Assembly: GCA_964500605.1 (NCBI GenBank)
Contig: CAZCOS010000002.1
Location: 1 to 64,000 of the forward strand
Source: Sterolibacterium sp964500605
GTDB taxonomy: Bacteria; Pseudomonadota; Gammaproteobacteria; Burkholderiales; Rhodocyclaceae
Length of the DNA: 64,000 nucleotides
Reading direction: 5' to 3'
Positions 36,037 through 44,993 of this stretch are shown one piece after another. Numbering within the stretch: the stretch's first letter is position 1; every line of letters starts with the position of its first letter. Under the pieces are notes generated by a model, which saw only the letters and a list, made by a program, of their open reading frames with translations, had not been told where the DNA came from and searched no databases. Both the position numbers and the translations under genes were made by a program.

Positions 36037-36052
36037 ATGCGAGGATGCGCCC

Positions 36053-37270
36053 ATGGCCGAGGATAGTGATCTCGAACGTACAGAACCAGCGTCATCGCGC
36101 CGACTAGAGCAGGCGCGGGAGGAAGGTCGCGTCCCACAATCGCGGGAATTGTCGGCATTTTTAGTGTTGCTGGCGGGGGCAGGAAGCGTCTGGTCAATGG
36201 GAGGCTGGTACGTTCAGCATGCTTCCGACATTCTGCGGCATGGATTGAGTTTCGGGGCGCAGGCTGCTTTCGATCGAGATGCGCTGGCCAATACCTTTGT
36301 CAGTCTCTCCAAGGAGGCCGCGTTGCTGCTGGCCCCCATCTTTTTGCTGACGATCATCGCTGCGATTGCATCCCGTCTGGCACTGGCGGGTGGTTTTGTC
36401 TTCTCGCCCAAGGCCCTGCAGCCCGATTTCAATCGTCTCAATCCCTTGTCTGGCATCAAGCGGATTTTTTCCGTGCAGGGTGTGGCCGAAATGGTCAAGG
36501 CGATTCTCAAGGCCTTGTTGATCGGCGGGGTGGTCTATTGGGTTGTGACGCGTCAGCAGGATGGTCTGTTTTCCTTGCTTGATCAACCCCTGGAAAGAGG
36601 GTTGCTATCCTTTGGGCAGATGTTCGAATTTGCTCTGTTGGCACTGGTCGCCGGGGTGGCTCTGGTTGCCGCCATCGATGTGCCGTTTCAGCTTTGGCAG
36701 TATTACAGCAAGCTGCGCATGACACGCGAAGAGGTGCGTCAGGAGCACAAAGAGCAAGAGGGCGATCCGCAGCTCAAGGGGCGTATTCGCAGCCAGCAAC
36801 GCGAGATTGCACGTCGCCGGATGATGTCCGAAGTCCCCAAGGCAAATGTCATCGTCACCAACCCGACGCACTATGCCGTCGCGCTCCGTTACGACAGCGG
36901 AAACATGGGGGCCCCTCAGGTAGTGGCCAAGGGGATGAATCTCGTCGCGCAGCACATTCGGGAGCTGGCGGCGGAACATGGCGTTCCCCTGCTGGAAGCA
37001 CCGCCATTGGCGCGAGCCCTTTATCGCCACTGCGATATGGGCGAGCAGATTCCGGCTGAATTGTATGCTGCGGTTGCCGAGGTGTTGGCCTATGTTTATC
37101 AGCTTCAGCAATATCAGGCCGCACAACGCATGCAGGGGGCGGCTTTGGCCCATGTTGCACAAGTGGTGCAGTCTGTGCCGCCTGTACCTCCCTCAGACCT
37201 GGCTGTTCCGCCCGGGATGGACCCGGGAAGTCCGGACGAAGATGAAATCGCAGGAGAAAGCGTTCAATGA
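36053..37270 (+). CDS. flhB: Flagellar export switch protein FlhB
   Basis: Inner-membrane part of the flagellar type III export gate that switches substrate class. 405 residues with four membrane helices (about 30-215) and a cytoplasmic domain holding the self-cleavage motif NPTH (in VIVTNPTHYAVALRY, about residue 270). The start at 36053 has GAGG eight bases upstream; a TTG at 36029 in frame is unlikely. The C-terminal tail beyond FlhBc is about 45 residues, Pro-rich. The stop overlaps flhA. Confidence 0.95.
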   Translation: MAEDSDLERTEPASSRRLEQAREEGRVPQSRELSAFLVLLAGAGSVWSMGGWYVQHASDILRHGLSFGAQAAFDRDALANTFVSLSKEAALLLAPIFLLTIIAAIASRLALAGGFVFSPKALQPDFNRLNPLSGIKRIFSVQGVAEMVKAILKALLIGGVVYWVVTRQQDGLFSLLDQPLERGLLSFGQMFEFALLALVAGVALVAAIDVPFQLWQYYSKLRMTREEVRQEHKEQEGDPQLKGRIRSQQREIARRRMMSEVPKANVIVTNPTHYAVALRYDSGNMGAPQVVAKGMNLVAQHIRELAAEHGVPLLEAPPLARALYRHCDMGEQIPAELYAAVAEVLAYVYQLQQYQAAQRMQGAALAHVAQVVQSVPPVPPSDLAVPPGMDPGSPDEDEIAGESVQ

Positions 37271-39354
37271 ATGATGCGCTGACCCTGCAAGGATTTTTCT
37301 CACGCAACAATCTGCGGCAGCTGGCCGCGCCCATGCTCATCGTGATGATCCTTGCGATGATGGTTTTGCCTTTGCCGCCCTTTGTGCTGGATTTGTTCTT
37401 TACCTTCAACATCGCTGTTTCCATCATGGTGATGCTGGTTGCGATGTACACCCTCAAACCGCTGGATTTTTCAGTTTTTCCGACGGTGTTGCTGGTGACG
37501 ACGCTTCTTCGGCTATCGCTCAACGTCGCCTCAACGCGTGTCGTGCTGCTCGAAGGGCATACCGGGCCGGATGCGGCCGGAAAGGTCATTGAGGCTTTTG
37601 GGCATTTTCTGGTGGGTGGCAATTACGCGGTCGGTATTGTCGTCTTCGTGATTTTGGTCGTCATCAACTTTGTCGTCATTACCAAGGGTGCGGGTCGCAT
37701 TGCCGAGGTTTCCGCCCGCTTTACTCTGGACGCCATGCCTGGCAAGCAAATGGCCATTGATGCCGATCTGAACGCCGGCTTGATCGCCGAAGACGAAGCC
37801 CGAAAACGCCGGGCCGCCATTTCACAAGAAGCCGATTTCTTCGGGTCGATGGACGGTGCCAGCAAATTCGTGCGTGGCGACGCCGTAGCGGGCATCCTCA
37901 TTCTTTTTATCAACGTGATCGGCGGCCTGGTCGTGGGCATTCTCCAGCACGACATGCCCTTTGCACTCGCGGCGAAGAACTACACCCTTCTGACCATTGG
38001 GGATGGCCTTGTGGCCCAAATTCCCGCGCTCATCATTTCCACCGCCGCAGGTCTGGTCGTTAGCCGTGTCACGACGGACGAAGATGTTGGACAGCAGATC
38101 AGCACCCAGATGCTGGGTAACCCCACCGTCATGATGCTGACCGCCTTCATCATTGGCGTACTGGGTTTGATTCCCGGGATGCCCAATCTGATCTTCATTT
38201 TGCTGGCACTGGCCTTTGGTGCGATGGGTCGTTGGCTCATGAAACGTCAGCAGGAAGACCGTGCAGCTCCTCCGCCCCCACAGGTCGCGCCTCAGCCCTC
38301 TGCAGAAGCACAGGAAGCGAGCTGGTCGGATGTTGCACCGGTGGATGTTTTGGGCTTGGAGGTGGGCTATCGCCTGATTCCGCTCGTTGATCGGGGACAG
38401 GATGGCGAGTTGCTCAAACGCATTCGTGGTTTGCGGAAGAAGTTTGCGCAGGAAATCGGCTTCCTGTGCGCCGCCGTTCATATCCGGGACAATCTCGAAC
38501 TCAAGCCGAATGGTTATCGCATCACCCTCAAAGGCGTCGAAGTCGGTGTGGGTGAGGCGCATCCGGGCATGTTGATGGCCATTAATCCGGGGCGGGTCGC
38601 TGGTATTTTGCCGGGCAGCCCGACGACAGACCCGGCTTTTGGTCTGCCCGCCGTCTGGATCGAGGCCGGTCAGCGCGATCAGGCTCAGGCTCTGGGCTAT
38701 ACCGTCGTCGATGCCGGAACGGTGCTGGCCACGCATCTGAACCATGTCATCCTCTCGCATGCCGCCGATCTGCTCGGCCGCCAGGAAACCCAAGCCTTGC
38801 TTGACCATATCGCCAAGGATGCGCCCAAGCTCATCGAAGAACTGGTCCCCAAGCTGATTTCCGTCTCCATCGTGCAACGTGTCCTGCAAAACCTGCTCGA
38901 AGAAGGCGTGAATATCCGCGACATGAACACCATCATCGAGAGTCTGGCCGAGTTTGCGCCGCGTACCCAGGACCCGCTTGAGCTGACGACGCAGGTTCGC
39001 ATTGCGCTGGGCCGCGCCATCGTTCAGCAAATCTATCCGGGCAACGCTGAGATGAATGTCATGACCATCGACCCCGGTCTGGAACGTGTGCTGGGCCAAG
39101 CCCTGCAAGGGCCGGGCGGCAATGGCGTCATCGAACCGGGGCTGGCCGATGCCCTGCTCAAGGAAACGGCCTTGGCTGCGCAACGTCAGGAAGAAACCGG
39201 CCTGCCTGCCGTGCTGCTCGTTCCCAACCATCTGCGCTGGCTGCTGTCGCGTTTCTTGCGCCGCGCTGTACCGACATTGCGGGTCATTTCAAATGCCGAA
39301 GTGCCCGATTCCCGAACCATCCGAGTGACCGCCATTATTGGAGCCGCCTCATGA
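37267..39354 (+). CDS. flhA: Flagellar export gate protein FlhA
   Basis: 695-residue export-gate ring protein: eight membrane helices in the first 330 residues, the FHIPEP-type loop signature (around TKGAGRIAEVSARFTLDAMPGKQ, split by the conserved MPGKQMAID), and the large cytoplasmic domain that binds late chaperones. Motifs and length are normal. It overlaps flhB (ATGA) and overlaps a 37-codon ORF at its end (ATGA), which leads into flhF. Confidence 0.96.
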   Translation: MNDALTLQGFFSRNNLRQLAAPMLIVMILAMMVLPLPPFVLDLFFTFNIAVSIMVMLVAMYTLKPLDFSVFPTVLLVTTLLRLSLNVASTRVVLLEGHTGPDAAGKVIEAFGHFLVGGNYAVGIVVFVILVVINFVVITKGAGRIAEVSARFTLDAMPGKQMAIDADLNAGLIAEDEARKRRAAISQEADFFGSMDGASKFVRGDAVAGILILFINVIGGLVVGILQHDMPFALAAKNYTLLTIGDGLVAQIPALIISTAAGLVVSRVTTDEDVGQQISTQMLGNPTVMMLTAFIIGVLGLIPGMPNLIFILLALAFGAMGRWLMKRQQEDRAAPPPPQVAPQPSAEAQEASWSDVAPVDVLGLEVGYRLIPLVDRGQDGELLKRIRGLRKKFAQEIGFLCAAVHIRDNLELKPNGYRITLKGVEVGVGEAHPGMLMAINPGRVAGILPGSPTTDPAFGLPAVWIEAGQRDQAQALGYTVVDAGTVLATHLNHVILSHAADLLGRQETQALLDHIAKDAPKLIEELVPKLISVSIVQRVLQNLLEEGVNIRDMNTIIESLAEFAPRTQDPLELTTQVRIALGRAIVQQIYPGNAEMNVMTIDPGLERVLGQALQGPGGNGVIEPGLADALLKETALAAQRQEETGLPAVLLVPNHLRWLLSRFLRRAVPTLRVISNAEVPDSRTIRVTAIIGAAS

Positions 39355-39464
39355 GACACGCTGACTTTTCAAACCGGCGCAGTCGATTTTCCCCGCAATC
39401 CCGCCTTGACCGGGTTTTTACCCTGCTGTCGGCTTCGATGGTGATGGAGGGCGCGCGCTCATGA
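39351..39464 (+). CDS. 37-residue ORF coupled to flhA and flhF
   Basis: Short ORF beginning MRHADFSNRRSRFS and ending MVMEGARS. Its ATG overlaps the flhA stop (ATGA at 39351-39354) and its TGA overlaps the flhF start (ATGA at 39461-39464). It thus fills the gap exactly with the same four-base coupling used elsewhere in this operon. The peptide is basic in its first half and more hydrophobic towards its end (VFTLLSASMVM). No family recognised. It might be a translated coupling peptide or a small flagellar protein; a chance frame is possible. Confidence 0.5.
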   Translation: MRHADFSNRRSRFSPQSRLDRVFTLLSASMVMEGARS

Positions 39465-41086
39465 AGCGGTTTATCGCCCCCACTGCACGCGATTGCCTGC
39501 GCAAAGTCAAGGAAGAGCTCGGTGCAGATGCCATTGTCGTCTCCAACAAGCCGGTTCATGGCGGAATCGAAATCTTGGCGATGACCTCGGTCGAATTCGA
39601 GGCTTTGTCGCGCCAGATTTCGCCGGGCACGCGCGAGGCCCGGACTTCTGCCCCCCCTCCTGTGGCGGCTTCTGTGACTGCCTCTGGCTCGGGGACTGCC
39701 ACTCGGCTACGTCCGGCGATGAATGAATCCCTACGTCAAGCCTATTCCTCCCCACCCCTCGCCCCATCCCTTCGTCAACCGACTGCGCCGCCTGCTGCAA
39801 ACCGACCGGCTGCTCAGCCCGCCGTGGAGCGTGGTGACGATTACACCCTCAGTCTTTCTTCCCGGGCCGGGAGTGGAGCCTTTGCGCAGAACACCCCAGC
39901 GCAGAAAACACCTTTGTCGCAACAAAAAACGCTTTTTTCCGGGCAAGAAGCCTTTCCCTCGTTGCAGGAAGAAAAGCCACGCCTACGCCCCCTGCCGGGA
40001 CGAACGCAGCCGCCTGCCGCAGTGCGTCCAGAAGCGGAAACCGCTCCCGCTTTCCTTTCACCGGCCACACCTGCTTCTTCCTCCGTGGCTGCCGAAGCCC
40101 TGCCGCAACATAACAGCGAAGTGCAGTGGCAAGTCAATCAGTTGATGGGCGAGGTGCATGGTATTCGTAACCTGCTGGAACGTCAGCTCGCCGGTTTCGC
40201 CTGGGGCGAAATGTCCCGCGATACGCCGGTTCGCGCCCTGGCTCTGGCGGAAATGCTGGATGCCGGGTTTTCCGGGCTGTTGGCGCGAAAGCTTTGCCAG
40301 GAAATGTCGGCTGATCTGACGATCGAAGAAGCGCGCAAATGGCTTCAAGGCGCACTCAATCGTCGTTTGCGAACTTTGAGCAGTGATAACGACATCATCG
40401 ACCGCGGCGGCGTGTACGCTCTCGTTGGACCGACGGGTGTCGGAAAAACGACCACCACCGCCAAACTCGCAGCCCGCTGCGTCGTTCGTTACGGCGCAGA
40501 CAAAATCGCCTTGCTGACCACAGACGGCTATCGTATTGGTGCATACGAACAACTGCGAATTTATGGTCGTATTCTCGGCGTTCCTGTTCATGTGGTACGC
40601 GACGGAGAAGACTTGCGTCATACCCTTGCCGATCTGCACGACAAGCACATGGTACTGATCGATACGGTCGGCATGAGCCAGCGAGATCGCATGGTGACCG
40701 AACAAGCTGCCATGCTGATGCGCGCCGGGGAAGTGAATCGCTTGTTGCTGCTCAACGCAACCAGCCGGGGAGATACGCTCGATGACGTTGTGCGCGCTTA
40801 TGCTGGTGAAGACCTGGCGGGTGTGATCCTCAGCAAGGTGGATGAAACCGCCTCGGTTGCACCGGCACTGGATGTCGTGATCCGTCACGGCCTGTTGCTG
40901 ACTTACATCGCCAATGGCCAGCGCGTACCTGAGGACATGCACCTGCCCAACCGGAATTATCTGATGCACCGTGCTTTCAAAACGCCCGAAGCACAATCTC
41001 CTCACCGTCTGCAGGAAGGCGAGGCGGGCCTGCTCATGGCAACGGCAGGTGCGCCCCGCAAGGCGGTGGGAGGTCTGCGTGGCTAA
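39461..41086 (+). CDS. flhF: Flagellar SRP-like GTPase FlhF
   Basis: SRP-family GTPase that sets the position and number of polar flagella. 541 residues: N-terminal B domain start MKRFIAPTARDCLRKVKEEL, a long Pro/Gln/Ala-rich linker (about 55-215), an N domain, then the G domain with VGPTGVGKTTTTAKLAAR (P-loop, about residue 325), LLTTDGYRIGAYEQL, LIDTVGMSQRD, and ILSKVDE. The linker is rich in repeats such as AQKTP/SQQKT. It precedes flhG with a 7-base overlap, the normal partner arrangement. Confidence 0.95.
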   Translation: MKRFIAPTARDCLRKVKEELGADAIVVSNKPVHGGIEILAMTSVEFEALSRQISPGTREARTSAPPPVAASVTASGSGTATRLRPAMNESLRQAYSSPPLAPSLRQPTAPPAANRPAAQPAVERGDDYTLSLSSRAGSGAFAQNTPAQKTPLSQQKTLFSGQEAFPSLQEEKPRLRPLPGRTQPPAAVRPEAETAPAFLSPATPASSSVAAEALPQHNSEVQWQVNQLMGEVHGIRNLLERQLAGFAWGEMSRDTPVRALALAEMLDAGFSGLLARKLCQEMSADLTIEEARKWLQGALNRRLRTLSSDNDIIDRGGVYALVGPTGVGKTTTTAKLAARCVVRYGADKIALLTTDGYRIGAYEQLRIYGRILGVPVHVVRDGEDLRHTLADLHDKHMVLIDTVGMSQRDRMVTEQAAMLMRAGEVNRLLLLNATSRGDTLDDVVRAYAGEDLAGVILSKVDETASVAPALDVVIRHGLLLTYIANGQRVPEDMHLPNRNYLMHRAFKTPEAQSPHRLQEGEAGLLMATAGAPRKAVGGLRG

Positions 41087-41990
41087 GTCCGGAAATCCGG
41101 GCGAGTCGGCCCCCGGATGGAAAGGGGACCAGGCCGACGGACTGCGACGTCTATTTGGCTGTCGCTCACCTCAGGTCGTCGCCTTCGCCGCGGGCCGTGA
41201 ATCCAGCGGACGTACCACGCTGCTCGTCCAGACAGCCGCCGCATTGGCAGCTTGTGGTCAACGGGTGTTGGTTATCGACGAAAATTCTTCCGGAAATAAT
41301 GTGCTGCGCTGCCTTGGGCTTGAAGCACGCCATGATTTGTTCCAGGTTTTGCGGGGAGAGCGCACCCTCTCGCAGACCATCCTCGAGGCGGCCCCGTCCT
41401 TGCGGGTTCTTCCGGCAGCACAGGCGGCGCGGGAGCTAGAACACGCAGACCGCGCTGCGGCCATGGCGCGTCGACATCTCGAGCCTTGTCTTCGTGAGAT
41501 GCAAAGGGAGGTGGATTTCATTCTCATCGATGCCTCGGTGCGTGAAGGAGGGCATCTTTCTCCACTCGCACTGTCAGCGCGCCACATGGCCGTGATCGTT
41601 GCGGCCCAGGGAAGTGCCATTACGCAAGCCTATGCCTTGATCAAACGCGTCGTTCAGGAACGGGGACGCGAGGGGTTTCAGGTTGCCGTCACCCGGGCCC
41701 GGCAAGCGGAGGATGCCCAGGCCATTTTTGAGAACATGAATCGTGTAGCGCGCGAACATCTTGCGGTGCGGCTCGATCTGCTCTATTTGCCACCTTCCAC
41801 CGCTCAGGAGAATCTGGCGCAAGCTCTCCTGCAGCAATTACCGCCGGTCGTGGATGACAATGGCTTTGGCTGGGCTCCGGTCTGGCAGGGGCGTGTCGAA
41901 GGACTGCGATCCCCGGCGGTTTCGCGCAAGCCCGTCGCAAACGCAAGAACCGCGACAACTCACGCGGAACGGCGCGAAACGATGGTATAG
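41079..41990 (+). CDS. flhG: Flagellar number regulator FlhG/FleN-like, MinD family
   Basis: 303 residues from GTG 41079, whose codon lies just before the flhF stop (TAA 41084-41086). FlhG is a MinD-type ATPase that restrains FlhF and flagellar number. The fold and spacing fit (VVAFAAGRESSGRTTLLVQ, VLVIDEN, FILIDASVREGG), but the deviant Walker A, normally KGGxGKT, reads GRESSGRTT and lacks both lysines. The usual DxD of the switch region is also altered. It may therefore bind ATP weakly or act without hydrolysis. The longer frame back to 40971 is inside flhF. Confidence 0.85.
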   Translation: MAKSGNPGESAPGWKGDQADGLRRLFGCRSPQVVAFAAGRESSGRTTLLVQTAAALAACGQRVLVIDENSSGNNVLRCLGLEARHDLFQVLRGERTLSQTILEAAPSLRVLPAAQAARELEHADRAAAMARRHLEPCLREMQREVDFILIDASVREGGHLSPLALSARHMAVIVAAQGSAITQAYALIKRVVQERGREGFQVAVTRARQAEDAQAIFENMNRVAREHLAVRLDLLYLPPSTAQENLAQALLQQLPPVVDDNGFGWAPVWQGRVEGLRSPAVSRKPVANARTATTHAERRETMV

Positions 41991-41993
41991 TTT

Positions 41994-42024
41994 TTTTCGG
42001 TCATCGCCTCGGCGAGACCGAAAA
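41994..42024 (+). promoter_or_regulatory. Hairpin between flhG and fliA
   Basis: TTTTCGGTC (41994-42002) pairs with GACCGAAAA (42016-42024), with an inner TCGCC/GGCGA stem around a TC loop and a single bulged A. It begins just after the flhG stop and is preceded, not followed, by a run of T, so it is not a standard terminator. Possible mRNA processing or stability element. Confidence 0.5.
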
Positions 42025-42220
42025 CATGGGTTTGGGTGCGGATGAAATGCCTCGGCCTTCCCAGGACTACAGGTAGACAGGCAAGCCGTCGCGATATTGG
42101 CAGTTTGCCCGCCGGAATGGACTGCAATGAGCGTAACAAGCGTAACAAGTTCAACGACCGCAATGATTGCGCAGCCCGATCACCGATGCCCGATTCAAAT
42201 CACCACGACGCCATGACGCC

Positions 42221-43054
42221 ATGACGTATAACGCACGAGGCATTCTGGACAAGGAACAACTGGTGAACCAGTGCACGCCGCTGGTTAAGCGGATTGCCTA
42301 TCACTTGATGGCTCGTTTGCCGCCCAGTGTGCAGGTGGATGACCTGATCCAGAACGGCATGTTGGGTCTGCTCGATGCCATCGCCCGTTACGACGAAGGC
42401 CCGGGGGCGCAGTTTGAAACCTACGCGGTTCAGCGTATTCGCGGAGCCATGCTTGATGGTCTGCGCGAGAACGATTGGCTGCCGCGTGGCTTGCGACGCG
42501 AAATGCGGCGGGTTGAAGCAGCGGTTTGTGCCCTGGAACAACAGCATGGCCGGGTTCCTCTGGAACGCGAGCTGGCAGAAGCATTGGGGATGCCGCTGGA
42601 GGAGTATCAGAAATTGCTGCAAGAGGCCCGGGGCCACCAGCTCGTGTATCTCGAAGACCTGGGCGATTCGGATGAAGGCGAAGGCGAGGGCTATCTGGAG
42701 CGTCATCTCGCTTCCAGCCATTCGGATCCGCTGGAACTATTGCTCGACCAGAATATGCGAAGCGTCTTGATCACCGCCATCGACGAATTACCCGATCGTG
42801 AAAAGATGATGATGGCTCTTTATTACGACGAAGAATTGAATCTTCGGGAAATTGGTGAAGTGATGGGGGTGACGGAATCTCGGGTTTGTCAGCTCCACAC
42901 CCAGGCCATTGCACGCTTGAGAAGCAGGATGTTGGGTGCAGAGGCTACGGTGGGTAAGTCGTCGACCCGATCCAAAAAGAAGGGCGACCGGACAACGCCG
43001 AATAATTCAAATAATCCGAACAATCCAATGACCCGGACAGCAGGGGGGGCTTGA
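42221..43054 (+). CDS. fliA: Flagellar sigma factor sigma-28
   Basis: RNA polymerase sigma factor for late flagellar genes. 277 residues with region 2 (LPPSVQVDDLIQNGMLGLLDAI, with RIRGAMLDGLRENDW), region 3, and region 4 (LNLREIGEVMGVTESRVCQLHTQAI, helix-turn-helix). The start at 42221 fits the family; the upstream frame to 42167 is unlike FliA, and neither start has a good ribosome-binding site. The last 30 residues form a Lys/Asn-rich tail (NSNNPNNP) not usual in FliA. The anti-sigma gene flgM lies 2.5 kb downstream with a sigma-28 promoter. Confidence 0.95.
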   Translation: MTYNARGILDKEQLVNQCTPLVKRIAYHLMARLPPSVQVDDLIQNGMLGLLDAIARYDEGPGAQFETYAVQRIRGAMLDGLRENDWLPRGLRREMRRVEAAVCALEQQHGRVPLERELAEALGMPLEEYQKLLQEARGHQLVYLEDLGDSDEGEGEGYLERHLASSHSDPLELLLDQNMRSVLITAIDELPDREKMMMALYYDEELNLREIGEVMGVTESRVCQLHTQAIARLRSRMLGAEATVGKSSTRSKKKGDRTTPNNSNNPNNPMTRTAGGA

Positions 43055-43061
43055 GAAAGAT

Positions 43062-43820
43062 ATGGCGGGACTCGAAAAAATCAGCCTGATCGGCCTCGCC
43101 ATAGGCTTGGGGGCCATTCTGCTCGGGCAAATTCTCGAAGGTGGGCATATCGCTTCCCTCATCCAGCCTACGGCCTTTTTGATTGTGGTGGGTGGAACGC
43201 TGGGAGCTGTCATGCTGCAAAGCCCATGGCGGATTTTCCACGCGGGGCTCAAGATGTTGCGCTGGGTATTCATCCCGCCCGTGCAGGATCGTCAGCTTGC
43301 TGAGGAACTCATCAGCAGACTGATCAACTGGAGCTTGGTGGCCCGCCGGGAAGGCTTGCTTGCGCTCGAAGGCCAGTTGCCGCGGTTGGAAGACCCCTTT
43401 CAATTGCAGGCACTGCAACTTCTGGTGGATGGCACCGAGCCCGGCGTGCTGCGCGAGACAATGGAAGTCCGGTTGGATAGTGACGAGCAGCAATTGAAAT
43501 TGTCCGCAAAAATCTGGGAGGCCGCGGGTGGCTATTCACCCACCATCGGCATTCTGGGTGCGGTGATGGGGCTGATCCATGTCATGGAAAACCTGACGGA
43601 TCCTTCCAAGCTGGGAGCCGGAATTGCAGTGGCTTTCGTGGCTACTATCTACGGAGTGGGACTGGCCAACCTGGTTTTCCTGCCCGTGGCCAAAAAACTC
43701 CTGGTCAATATCAGCCAGCTTGTCGCTCTGCGCGAAATGTATCTGGACGGGATCGTCGGTATAGCCAATGGCGACAACCCCAGGGTTATCGAAACGCGCT
43801 TGCGCAGCTATCTCGTATGA
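43062..43820 (+). CDS. motC: Flagellar stator protein MotC (MotA family)
   Basis: Proton-channel subunit of a flagellar stator. 252 residues with four membrane helices: two at the N-terminus (LIGLAIGLGAILLGQILEGG and TAFLIVVGGTLGAVML), a cytoplasmic domain, then PTIGILGAVMGLIHVM and GAGIAVAFVATIYGVGLANLVFLP, both conserved MotA/PomA/MotC blocks. It follows fliA by 7 bases. The partner motD starts 156 bases later, after a gap that holds a copy of the GAATAAATCAG repeat. Confidence 0.93.
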   Translation: MAGLEKISLIGLAIGLGAILLGQILEGGHIASLIQPTAFLIVVGGTLGAVMLQSPWRIFHAGLKMLRWVFIPPVQDRQLAEELISRLINWSLVARREGLLALEGQLPRLEDPFQLQALQLLVDGTEPGVLRETMEVRLDSDEQQLKLSAKIWEAAGGYSPTIGILGAVMGLIHVMENLTDPSKLGAGIAVAFVATIYGVGLANLVFLPVAKKLLVNISQLVALREMYLDGIVGIANGDNPRVIETRLRSYLV

Positions 43821-43861
43821 TTTCATCCTGTCGATCCGCTGCGATGGAGGACGAATGGAAC

Positions 43862-43880
43862 GAGGAATAAATCAGCGCAT
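43862..43880 (+). repeat. GAATAAATCAG repeat copy (motC-motD gap)
   Basis: GAGGAATAAATCAGCGCATCC, one of five related copies of a short motif (others near 1722, 48803, 49116 and 49198). It sits in the 156-base gap between motC and motD, which otherwise shows no recognisable signal. Confidence 0.45.
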
Positions 43881-43976
43881 CCCTAAGTTGAAATCCATAC
43901 GTTAACTGCGGTAGCCGTCAAGGTTTGCCACTACAGGAAGGCGATTCGAACATCCTCGCAAATCATTTCGCACATC

Positions 43977-44897
43977 GTGAATACACCACTATCTCATTCT
44001 TCTCCCTCCGCACCTTCCGCATCTTCCACATCCCCCCAGGCCGTCGAGCTCCGGCTCGCAACCCCGCGCAAACGTCGGAAGCGGAACGAGGAAGAGCACG
44101 AGAACCACGAACGCTGGCTGGTTTCGTATGCGGACTTCATCACCTTGCTCTTTGCTTTTTTTGTTGTGATGTACGCGGTTTCGTCGGTGAATGAAGGGAA
44201 ATACCGCGTCTTGTCGGATTCCATCGTTTCCGCCTTTCACAATGTTCCGGGAACGAGCGGCGGCGCACAGGTGTCCGTTATCCCGCCTCGTCTTAATCAG
44301 CCCCTGCCCAGCATCGTTTCCGTTCGCCCCGTCACCAGCAAACCCAAGGAAGAAGAAGTCCGACGCAAGACTCGTGAGCAGATGCGCGATATGGCCGGAA
44401 AAATCAATGAAGCACTCGGGCCGCTGGTTGAAAACGGACAGGTTCGGATTACCGAAGGCGCGCGTGGCATCACGATTGATATCAATGCCAGCGTTCTTTT
44501 CCAACCTGGTGATGCGCGCTTGAGTCTTGAAGCCGCCCACGCGCTGTCTGCCGTATCCAACATCCTTGCACCGACGGATTTTCCGATTTCAGTGGAAGGT
44601 TATACGGACAATATTCCGATTTCCAATTCTCAATTCCCGTCTAATTGGGAGCTGTCCGGCGTGCGGGCTTCCAGTGTGGTGCGCTTGATGATCGACAACG
44701 GTGTTGCCGCATCAAGACTGAACGCCACGGGATTCGCCGATCAACGACCCGTTGCAGACAACGATACACCGGAAGGCCGTGCGCGCAATCGTCGTGTTGC
44801 CATCACCATCGAGTCGAAGACCCCGGATGACACCGAAAGCGTTTCGGCCATCACGAAAGAGGGCAGCGTCCCCCTGTCGTCTTCGTCCGCAAGGTGA
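43977..44897 (+). CDS. motD: Flagellar stator protein MotD (MotB family)
   Basis: 306 residues with a Ser/Pro-rich cytoplasmic start, one membrane helix holding the proton-binding aspartate (WLVSYADFITLLFAFFVVMYA, about 47-67), a periplasmic plug/linker, and an OmpA-like peptidoglycan-binding domain (about 170-290; GYTDNIPISN and GRARNRRVAI). The only plausible start is GTG 43977, with no clear ribosome-binding site. Together with MotC it forms a second-type stator like MotCD of Pseudomonas; no motAB is seen here. Confidence 0.92.
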   Translation: MNTPLSHSSPSAPSASSTSPQAVELRLATPRKRRKRNEEEHENHERWLVSYADFITLLFAFFVVMYAVSSVNEGKYRVLSDSIVSAFHNVPGTSGGAQVSVIPPRLNQPLPSIVSVRPVTSKPKEEEVRRKTREQMRDMAGKINEALGPLVENGQVRITEGARGITIDINASVLFQPGDARLSLEAAHALSAVSNILAPTDFPISVEGYTDNIPISNSQFPSNWELSGVRASSVVRLMIDNGVAASRLNATGFADQRPVADNDTPEGRARNRRVAITIESKTPDDTESVSAITKEGSVPLSSSSAR

Positions 44898-44993
44898 AGA
44901 ACAAAAGCGATAAAAATAGGCCGAAAACAAAGGGCAAGTGCTTCAGCTGTCAATCAGCGTATCGGGATCGTGATGCTGGACTGATGCGAGGAC

